64,000 nt of DNA from Deminuibacter soli (GTDB lineage: Bacteria > Bacteroidota > Bacteroidia > Chitinophagales > Chitinophagaceae). Where the stretch lies: positions 1 through 64,000 of the forward strand of contig NZ_QTJU01000015.1 of assembly GCF_003412455.1 (NCBI RefSeq), written 5' to 3'. How positions within the stretch are numbered: the first letter of the stretch is position 1; each line of letters starts with the position of its first letter. The notes under the pieces are model-generated. The model saw only the letters and a list, made by a program, of their open reading frames with translations, made no database searches and was not told the DNA's origin. Shown here in pieces: positions 7,872 to 13,886 of the stretch. The position numbers were made by a program, and so were the translations under genes.

Positions 7872-8837
7872 ATGCACATTGCACAGGCACTTGCCAACTG
7901 GATACCCTATAAACTGCAGGCCACACCTGCCGGTATTGAATGCCATTGGCTGCCGGTTAAAAACATTCCTTATACCGACCCGTTTTTTGATGAAACCATT
8001 TCAAAAGCGCGAACACAGCACGCCATGCGCAGTACACGCAGCATCAGCAGCTGGGAGCTGCTTCCGGAATGGGGTGCGGCCATAAATGCCATTGCCCCTG
8101 CTGCGCTGGTTTTTCATGTGTCGCGCTGCGGCTCTACGCTTATTACACAAATGCTGTCGCAATTGCCACATAATATCGTGCTGGCAGAAGTGCCGTTTTT
8201 TGACCATATTCTGCGCATGCCGGCGCAACAGCCACAAATGCCGCACGAGTGGCCGGTTGAGGCTCTTTTACGCGCAGGCATGCAGTTTTATGGCGCCCGG
8301 CGCACCGGCAACGAACAGCACCTGTTTGTAAAAACAGACAGCTGGCACCTGCTTTATTACCGGCAGTTACGCCAGCTATACCCGCAACTCCCCTTTATTT
8401 TGCTGTACCGCCACCCGGCCGAAGTGGTACGCTCGCATGAAAAACGGCGCGGCATGCAGGCCGTACCTGGTATTATTGAACCGGAAGTGTTTGGGTTTAC
8501 TGCACCGGAAATCACCGGCAGCAATCTTAATGAATACATGGCAAGGGTGCTGGAAAAATACTTTGAACAGATACTAATGATCGCTGCAGCAGATAAAAAC
8601 ACCCTGTTACTGAATTACAACGAAGGCGCCATACAGCTTACCGGCAAAACACTGGCAGCATGCGGTATACAGGCCAGTGAAGCAGCATGGGCTGCCATGC
8701 GCACCCGCAGCGGGTTTCATGCAAAATACCAGCACGAAGAATTTAAGCAGGAAGCCGCTGTAAACGAAATACCACACTGGCTGCAACGTGCAACAGATTT
8801 ATACCACGCAGTGGAAAGCTTGCGCATACAGGCATAA
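7872..8837 (+). CDS. Sulfotransferase family protein
   Basis: A 321-residue protein if it starts at the ATG at 7872. An in-frame upstream start at 7773 would lie inside the previous gene and is not used here. The 5'-phosphosulfate-binding loop is FHVSRCGSTLIT (about residues 81-92). The 3'-phosphate-binding motif is in LLYRHPAEVVRSHEKR (about 180-195). These are PAPS-dependent sulfotransferase signatures. It lies 10 bp after the hydroxylase-like gene, and the two probably formed an operon acting on one substrate. The acceptor is unknown. There is no signal peptide. Confidence 0.85.
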   Translation: MHIAQALANWIPYKLQATPAGIECHWLPVKNIPYTDPFFDETISKARTQHAMRSTRSISSWELLPEWGAAINAIAPAALVFHVSRCGSTLITQMLSQLPHNIVLAEVPFFDHILRMPAQQPQMPHEWPVEALLRAGMQFYGARRTGNEQHLFVKTDSWHLLYYRQLRQLYPQLPFILLYRHPAEVVRSHEKRRGMQAVPGIIEPEVFGFTAPEITGSNLNEYMARVLEKYFEQILMIAAADKNTLLLNYNEGAIQLTGKTLAACGIQASEAAWAAMRTRSGFHAKYQHEEFKQEAAVNEIPHWLQRATDLYHAVESLRIQA

Positions 8838-8845
8838 AAAATCCT

Positions 8846-8937
8846 CCCTGCATCAACAGCACAGGACGGTTGCCTTTATCGTAGGTAAAATAATTCCATA
8901 TCCAATTGGTAAATACCAGCATCTTGCTCCTGAAGCT
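8846..8937 (-). pseudogene. C-terminal relic of a type II NADH dehydrogenase-like protein
   Basis: On the minus strand, 8937 to about 8850 reads FRSKMLVFTNWIWNYFTYDK and continues GNRP. This matches the conserved C-terminus of Bacteroidota NAD(P)/FAD-dependent NADH dehydrogenases (NDH-2), which end in a phrase like FRNRLL-INW-WNYFTYD. Nothing upstream encodes the rest, because the LacI gene begins to occupy the same DNA at 8969. It is a decayed remnant between two convergent genes. Confidence 0.65.
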
Positions 8938-8968
8938 CATCAGTCCGCTGACAGGTATGAACGGCGTT

Positions 8969-9985
8969 TCAGGAAGGCTGCGAAGAAGCCCTGGCCACAA
9001 GTATGGCATCCAGCACCTTGCTGGTAATTTTACTGGCAGGCATATCCATCTGGCTGATCAGCATACTTACCACTTCGCTGCCAATACCGGCCAGCGGCTG
9101 TTTAACATAAGTAAGCGGGGCATGAAAAAAATCAAAAGAATCCGATTCGTCAAACGATACCACTGCCAGTGTTCCGGGTATGGCAATATTGCGTTCTACC
9201 AGCACTTTTAAACCGGCCACCGCCAGTTTGTTGCTGGTAAAATAAATCGCATCGGCTCGCCCCCTGGATGAGAGCATTACATCCAGTGCCCGGGCCACAT
9301 CCTGTTCAATGTTATCAATATTTACAAAACCTGTGAGCGAGGCAGGGGCAGCCAGCCGGTGTTGCTGCAGGGTGTCTTTATAACCACGCAGCCTTTCCTG
9401 CAAATGAAACAGCCCGGTTTCATATGCAATAATGCCAATTCTTTTTTTACCTGCTGCAATAAGGTGCTCGGTTACCGTGCAGGATGCGCGGTAATTATCA
9501 ATAGTAACAGCATTTGCTTTGAGGGAAGGAAAATAGCGGTCGAACAGCACCAGCGGTACTTTTTGCTTAAGCAGTTTTTTTAGCTGGGCTTCTGTATTGT
9601 CTGCAGCGGCAATAATAAAGCCGTCTACCTGCCTGCTGAGAAACAGTTCAATTAAGGCAGCGCATTTCTGCGCATCTTCATCCGCGCTCCCGATGATAAC
9701 CAGGTAACCCTTTTTACGGGCTTCTTCTGAAACAATCCTGGCTATCTGCGAAGAAAAGGTATTGGTAATATCTGCCACAATCAACCCGATGGTGCGGGTT
9801 TTCTGCAGCTTTAAGCTTTGTGCAATACGGTTGGGTTGATAGTTTAGCTCCTTTGCTGCCTTGCGTATGCGCGCTGCCGTAGCTTCGCTGATACGCCCCT
9901 GCATGCGGTTGTTTAACACATACGACACCAATGCGGTAGATACACCTGCCTTTTCTGCAACATCTTTGATCGACTTCTTTTCCAT
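8969..9985 (-). CDS. LacI family transcriptional regulator
   Basis: A 338-residue repressor-type regulator. The N-terminal helix-turn-helix reads SIKDVAEKAGVSTALVSYVL. The hinge region (YQPNRIAQSLK) and a periplasmic-binding-protein-like sugar domain follow. Its own promoter contains a perfect -7 box (TAATTTTG, plus coordinates 10013-10020). A 16-bp near-palindrome at 10024-10039 fills the spacer, and the same 16-mer recurs inverted at 10789-10804. It therefore probably represses itself and the small Gfo/Idh-like gene. The effector is unknown. Confidence 0.95.
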   Translation of the reverse strand: MEKKSIKDVAEKAGVSTALVSYVLNNRMQGRISEATAARIRKAAKELNYQPNRIAQSLKLQKTRTIGLIVADITNTFSSQIARIVSEEARKKGYLVIIGSADEDAQKCAALIELFLSRQVDGFIIAAADNTEAQLKKLLKQKVPLVLFDRYFPSLKANAVTIDNYRASCTVTEHLIAAGKKRIGIIAYETGLFHLQERLRGYKDTLQQHRLAAPASLTGFVNIDNIEQDVARALDVMLSSRGRADAIYFTSNKLAVAGLKVLVERNIAIPGTLAVVSFDESDSFDFFHAPLTYVKQPLAGIGSEVVSMLISQMDMPASKITSKVLDAILVARASSQPS

Positions 9986-10012
9986 ACGTTACAATCGAAT
10001 GAAACTGTACGG

Positions 10013-10041
10013 CAAAATTAGTCGTTTAATCGTTTAAACAA
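10013..10041 (-). promoter_or_regulatory. LacI gene promoter with operator
   Basis: Reading the minus strand, TTG (10041-10039) is followed after 18 bp by TAATTTTG (10020-10013), the Bacteroidota -33/-7 pattern. The operator 16-mer GTTTAATCGTTTAAAC (plus 10024-10039) lies between the two boxes. It is a near-perfect dyad centred on CG, as in other LacI-family sites. Confidence 0.7.
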
Positions 10042-10060
10042 AACGATAAAAAAAACACGC

Positions 10061-10294
10061 TTATACATGAGCACCAAATCCACAGTGCGGGCCGGCGAAA
10101 TAATTGATTTTCGCTTTTTTGCTTTTGCCGGGTTTTGTGTGCCTGTCGCCCTGCTTTGCAGGTACAAAAACGGCATTGCGCAGCGCTTCCCTGGTTAAGC
10201 CAAATGGGTTGGCCGACTGCTCTTTTACAGCAGCCAATAAACGCACCAGCTTGCCTGATACGCCTGTTGTAATAGTCATTGTGATCGCTTTCAT
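10061..10294 (-). CDS. Small hypothetical protein
   Basis: A 77-residue basic protein (MKAITMTITTGVSG..., then ANPFGLTREALRNAVFVPAKQ and a Lys-rich segment). It is not recognised. It lies between the terminator of the Gfo/Idh-like gene and the LacI promoter, on the same strand as both. The even codon structure makes it plausible, but no promoter box was found. Confidence 0.4.
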   Translation of the reverse strand: MKAITMTITTGVSGKLVRLLAAVKEQSANPFGLTREALRNAVFVPAKQGDRHTKPGKSKKAKINYFAGPHCGFGAHV

Positions 10295-10332
10295 ATTGTT
10301 CTGTTTGTTTACTAAATACTGTTTGTTAGTAT

Positions 10333-10369
10333 TAAAAAAAATTGCCTGCTATGGTTTATAGCAGGCAAT
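10333..10369 (-). terminator. Rho-independent terminator
   Basis: A perfect 11-bp stem, ATTGCCTGCTA (10341-10351) / TAGCAGGCAAT (10359-10369). The run of A at 10334-10341 becomes the U-tract on the minus strand. It terminates the Gfo/Idh-like small gene about 60 bp past its stop. Confidence 0.85.
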
Positions 10370-10431
10370 CCATTTAACTTATGTGATTTGTGTTACAGGC
10401 TGTAGCCCGCTATTAACACTTGTTTTTTTGT

Positions 10432-10725
10432 TTATACTATCCTGGCATGTTTGCCGGCCCTGATGGCCTCCCCCAGTATCTCCAGGTTGTGTTCAGAATG
10501 TTTGGAGATAAGTACCAGGTCAATACCATCATCTTCAATAATGGCATGCCGGTGTTCAACAAATTCAGTTTCAGGATATTTCAATTGCATGTTTTGACCT
10601 GCTGATGTATTGGCCATCCAGATTTTTTCAAGTGAGTATCCGTTGTTACTGTTAATACCCGCCACCTGGAATGCATTGCCTGCCATATCATCTTCGATCC
10701 GCGCAATATTTTTAAAATGTTTCAT
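10432..10725 (-). CDS. Free-standing Gfo/Idh/MocA-like Rossmann fragment
   Basis: A 97-residue protein. The C-terminal half (AIIEDDGIDLVLIS...HNLEILGEAIRAGKHARIV) matches the strand-helix segment of Gfo/Idh/MocA oxidoreductases that normally precedes EKP. The protein stops exactly there and lacks both the nucleotide-binding GxGxxG start and the catalytic domain. Even so, it has its own promoter with a LacI-type operator upstream and a strong terminator downstream, so it looks like a working small gene rather than debris. It cannot be a complete dehydrogenase. The function is unknown. Confidence 0.65.
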   Translation of the reverse strand: MKHFKNIARIEDDMAGNAFQVAGINSNNGYSLEKIWMANTSAGQNMQLKYPETEFVEHRHAIIEDDGIDLVLISKHSEHNLEILGEAIRAGKHARIV

Positions 10726-10772
10726 GACTTCAATTTTTGGTTCACGTTATCTTTCACCTCGCTTATCAGGTA

Positions 10773-10804
10773 CAAAGATACGATAATTGTTTAAACGATT
10801 AAAC
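10773..10804 (-). promoter_or_regulatory. Promoter and LacI-type operator of the Gfo/Idh-like gene
   Basis: On the minus strand the -7 box TATCTTTG (10780-10773) is perfect, with TTA at the -33 position 19 bp upstream. The plus-strand 16-mer GTTTAAACGATTAAAC (10789-10804) is the exact reverse complement of the site at 10024-10039. Binding would occlude the promoter spacer. Confidence 0.7.
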
Positions 10805-10968
10805 ATACTGCAAAAGCCGTGCTCGTTTTAACAATTGCTCCTAAACAACTTATATACAGCCTTGTATGAAATGTGCCAGGTTGACATTGTTAAAACTGTA
10901 GATTTTTCGCCTGTTGATTGTGTGAAGGTTAAACAGCAAAGCGTTAAACTTTACATATGTTCCTGTAT

Positions 10969-11007
10969 AAAAAAAACCTGCACTATGTAAAATACATTGT
11001 GCAGGTT
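10969..11007 (-). terminator. Rho-independent terminator of the 35-codon ORF
   Basis: A long stem, AACCTGCAC (10975-10983) / GTGCAGGTT (10999-11007), extended inward by ATGTA/TACAT with one mismatch. The A-run at 10969-10976 gives a U-tract on the minus strand. Confidence 0.8.
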
Positions 11008-11032
11008 AAGCAGTTAACGGATGGCAGTTAAA

Positions 11033-11140
11033 CTATTCCGGCACACATCCCGGGTACAATTCTTCTTCCGAGGGGCAGGTAGCAAGCGCCAGCCATATGC
11101 AGAGGCAATCGGCGGCCAACAGGGCAACAAGCAATGTCAT
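11033..11140 (-). CDS. Putative 35-residue small protein
   Basis: The reading frame from ATG (11140) to TAG encodes 35 residues. The first 20 or so are hydrophobic (MTLLVALLAADCLCIWLALA), and an acidic, Cys-containing tail (TCPSEEELYPGCVPE) follows. It looks like a short membrane or exported peptide. A TTGACA-N17-TATATT promoter-like pair lies 40-68 bp upstream and a strong terminator starts 26 bp downstream. This signal set supports a transcribed gene. No homologue is recognised. Confidence 0.4.
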   Translation of the reverse strand: MTLLVALLAADCLCIWLALATCPSEEELYPGCVPE

Positions 11141-11382
11141 AGCGTAACGGATATGGGTATGTAAGTTGATTACCTGCTCAATATATAACAGCATTTACAA
11201 ATTGTCAACAAAACACTTGTAGAATTATCGCTACGCGAATATTGTTGCAACAGCAACAGTGTTTGTCATTTCAGTGATTGAAGGGTAATGCATGCACCAG
11301 GGCAATATAATAACGGCAGAACATTGATGGGCCTGCCGCCGGGAATGAAGCTGCAGCAAGGGTTCCCGGGAAAGGAAGGGAC
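11141..11382. other. Intergenic region without a gene
   Basis: No convincing ORF in either direction. On the minus strand, TTGACA (11208-11203) and TATATT (11185-11180), separated by 17 bp, look like a promoter for the 35-codon ORF. The rest, up to the hydrolase terminator, holds nothing recognised. Confidence 0.5.
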
Positions 11383-11412
11383 AAAAAAAGCCTTGGTTAA
11401 ATAACCAGGCTT
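11383..11412 (-). terminator. Terminator of the choloylglycine-hydrolase-like gene
   Basis: Stem AAGCCT/GGTT (11388-11398) against AACC/AGGCTT (11403-11412) with one bulged base. The A-run at 11383-11389 provides a minus-strand U-tract. It lies about 100 bp past the stop codon. Confidence 0.7.
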
Positions 11413-11508
11413 AGGGTTAAGGGGGGTATATTTATTGTTTAAACATAGTTATTACATTTTTCCTGAACCGCAAAATGGTTTGCCTTTTTCGGGCATCGGT
11501 TTGTCTTT

Positions 11509-12564
11509 TTAGTCCAATTGCAGGCCCTGGAACACGAAAGGCTTGCTTTCAGTAAATGATTTTACTGCATTGCCTGCATAGGTTTCACCATTGATGAGGG
11601 TTAGTTTTTTTACCGGTGCTGTTTCAGAAAAATCCACATCGCGAAAGTTGACCCAGAAGGTATTGGGCGTAAGCGTTGTTTCAAAATAATACACGAGATT
11701 GGTGTGGTCGCTTACCGAACGCCACCTGGTGGAGGAAATATTGGGCTGATTGGGTGTTGATATACCGAGCGGCACAGAACAATTGCGGATAACACTAAAC
11801 ACACTGGCTACAGCCAGCCGCGTATTGTCTGTTTTAGGAATGGCTTCGCTGTAAAAAGAAGCGCGCACAAAACGATCGGATGCACGGTTGGTACCGGGCA
11901 ACATAATGGTGCCGCCAATCTCCTTCCAGTATTCATTCAACGCCAGCTGTTTGTTGAATATGGGTGAGTTGGTCATAACAGTATAGGAAGGATCATGGTG
12001 TATCACAAGTTTACCGGCAACATATTCAAAGATGGCGCAATCGCCCGAAGCATCTGAAAGGGATAAATGCAATGTTGCAAAGCGATGATGGCCGGGCATA
12101 TAATCGCTTACCACTACGAAACTTTCCTGTTGCATGGCTTGTACGGCTTCTGCCACGGTAGCAAAATTATCCAGCACATATTGTGTCCAGGCGGCAATGC
12201 TTAAACCGGGCTTCTGCTGATCCCATTTTGGATACTCCGATTCAACCAGCCAGAGCAGGTTGGCTACAAGTCCTTTCTCATTCATACCATCACTGGTAGA
12301 AATATCATAGGCAGAAGCAATCACACTGCCATATTTCGACTTCCATTTGAGTGATTGGGGGCCTACCCTGCCGTCGCGCTGCATACCGCGCGGGAAAATC
12401 CAGAGATTGGTGCCGATATCTTCCTGCCAATCCATTGAGCGGGCCGTAAGAATGGTTCCGTTGGTGCCTTTATACACCACCCTTGTACAGGCCACAGAAT
12501 AATATACCGCACCAGCTGTAAGCATGGCTATACTTATTATGGCAGCTTTGAGCATATTGCGCAT
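11509..12564 (-). CDS. Linear amide C-N hydrolase (choloylglycine hydrolase family)
   Basis: A 351-residue protein of the N-terminal-nucleophile hydrolases that includes bile salt hydrolase and penicillin V acylase. The first 25 residues are a hydrophobic signal peptide (MLKAAIISIAMLTAGAVYYS). The segment VACTRVVYKG follows, so cleavage before Cys26 would expose the catalytic Cys with Arg28 nearby. The ARSMDWQEDIG segment and NEKGLVANLLWL fit the family active-site region. It is exported, probably periplasmic. The substrate could be penicillin V-type amides, N-acyl homoserine lactones or another amide; sequence alone does not decide. It is monocistronic with a terminator. Confidence 0.88.
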   Translation of the reverse strand: MRNMLKAAIISIAMLTAGAVYYSVACTRVVYKGTNGTILTARSMDWQEDIGTNLWIFPRGMQRDGRVGPQSLKWKSKYGSVIASAYDISTSDGMNEKGLVANLLWLVESEYPKWDQQKPGLSIAAWTQYVLDNFATVAEAVQAMQQESFVVVSDYMPGHHRFATLHLSLSDASGDCAIFEYVAGKLVIHHDPSYTVMTNSPIFNKQLALNEYWKEIGGTIMLPGTNRASDRFVRASFYSEAIPKTDNTRLAVASVFSVIRNCSVPLGISTPNQPNISSTRWRSVSDHTNLVYYFETTLTPNTFWVNFRDVDFSETAPVKKLTLINGETYAGNAVKSFTESKPFVFQGLQLD

Positions 12565-12667
12565 GGCAGATAGTTTTAGGTGCTGTAAAATAATGCTTAC
12601 TGCCAGAAATAAGACAATCCGGCCAAAATGTAACCGTTACATGCCTGTTGACTGTTACTATTCACAA

Positions 12668-13256
12668 TCAGGCCTTATGGTGTTTTTTGCCCAGCATACG
12701 CATAATGCGCACGTGTGAGGAGATGGCCGATCGCATGGTAGGATAATAATGATACGGCAAGCCAAATACCTGGCATTGCTGCCGCACAATTTTGCTGATG
12801 GCGCGATAATGCACATGACTGATCCCTGCGCCTTTTAAAAAACCTTTGGCGCTGTAATACCATTTATCAAAATACTCCTGCGCTATCGCTTTTGCTGCTG
12901 TGGCACTTAAAGGCTTACGCTCAGCAAGTGGCGTATTGCCCGCATCGTACAGCAGGATGCCTTCTTTTTCTATACCGGTAAAAAATACTGCCTTCCACAA
13001 GCATCTTGTTTACAAAATCTATATCATGCGTAATCACCGTAACAGGTGTTTTATACAAACAGCGGTTCTCTATCAGGTCTTGCAACTCATAATCCTTACG
13101 CGCATCTCCTGATTTTGTAATCACCAGTATATTGTAGTCGCTGATATACTCATAGGTTATACCGCCCTCGGTAAACCGGTGCTCCACCCAGCGGCCTGTG
13201 GCATGGCTGCCAAATAAAATAACCTTCTCCGGGGTCTCTACGCGGGCAATATACCC
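12668..13256 (-). pseudogene. Nucleotidyltransferase-HEPN protein, truncated and frameshifted
   Basis: On the minus strand an open frame begins near 13256 with no usable start. It reads PEKVILFGSHATGRW, the GS-x motif of MNT-type nucleotidyltransferases, then GITYEYISDYNILVIT and HDIDFVNKMLVEGSIF. The frame then changes within a six-base A/T run (12980-12985). It continues FFTGIEKEGILLYDAG and a HEPN-type helical region (AIAQEYFDKWYYSAKGFLKG) to 12668. The normal N-terminal helix is missing, as an in-frame stop precedes the frame. Fused NT-HEPN proteins of this kind are common in Bacteroidota. The gene appears dead unless the homopolymer is a sequencing error; the missing start argues for true decay. 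Confidence 0.7.
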
Positions 13257-13392
13257 GTTACCTACCGTAACTGGTTTTATTTATGTTCAGGTAAATAGCT
13301 TATACTGGTATTCATCTAGTCAAGCTAGACAAGTTTTTTTGAATATGGAAGAGATGGCATGATTAAAATATATGCATGGGGTCATAGAAATA

Positions 13393-13418
13393 CGACGCCC
13401 CGTGGTGTGGGGACGTTG
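13393..13418 (-). terminator. Possible weak terminator after the RHS/immunity operon
   Basis: A GC-rich hairpin (CCCC against GGGG flanked by partly pairing ACG/CGT) lies about 25 bp after the stop of the putative immunity gene. The U-tract is poor, so this is tentative. Confidence 0.3.
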
Positions 13419-13439
13419 TGTTTTATTTTCCTGGAAAAA

Positions 13440-13874
13440 CTAAAAAGCCTTCAACCCCTGCTTCTTATAATTGTCCCCTTGTATTAAATTCATCATTGCA
13501 ACATTATCCAATTCTACTTGAACAACTTTAATGCTAGACTTGATCTCGACAGGCAACTTAGAGGCCTCAGGAACATATACAAACAAGGAATCACCTTTCA
13601 ATCTATAGAAAAAAGAGCTAAGCCCTCGATAGATATAGTCCCCTTTACTAGTTGAGTCAAATGCATGCTTATCATTTGTCGATATGGCTACAATTTGCTT
13701 ATCTGAAGTCAAGCCCCAACTCATCTTCTTTAGATAAAGTTGAGGGTTCGTGCTATCAGGCAATGCAACAACTTCAAATATTTCCTGCGAACCTTTATCT
13801 GGTAGAATTATAAAAACTATGACAATCACTAAAAAGAATAAACAAAAAAAAGCAACTAAAATTTTCTTACTCAT
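13440..13874 (-). CDS. Membrane-anchored hypothetical protein, candidate immunity protein
   Basis: A 144-residue protein with one N-terminal membrane helix (about residues 5-24, hydrophobic with FFLVIVIVFIIL) and a soluble domain outside. The family is not recognised. It starts 12 bp after the RHS gene, on the same strand, exactly where immunity genes sit in polymorphic toxin loci. Together with the RHS tip it is visibly more A+T-rich than the flanking genes, as expected for an exchangeable cassette. The immunity role is inferred from position and composition only. Confidence 0.6.
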   Translation of the reverse strand: MSKKILVAFFCLFFLVIVIVFIILPDKGSQEIFEVVALPDSTNPQLYLKKMSWGLTSDKQIVAISTNDKHAFDSTSKGDYIYRGLSSFFYRLKGDSLFVYVPEASKLPVEIKSSIKVVQVELDNVAMMNLIQGDNYKKQGLKAF

Positions 13875-13886
13875 ATATTATTCTTA

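Noticed and set aside
8743-9009. 88-codon minus-strand ORF as a real gene
   Set aside because: Only the 8846-8937 part resembles a protein (NDH-2 C-terminus). The rest overlaps the LacI 3' end and the sulfotransferase, so it is treated as a relic.
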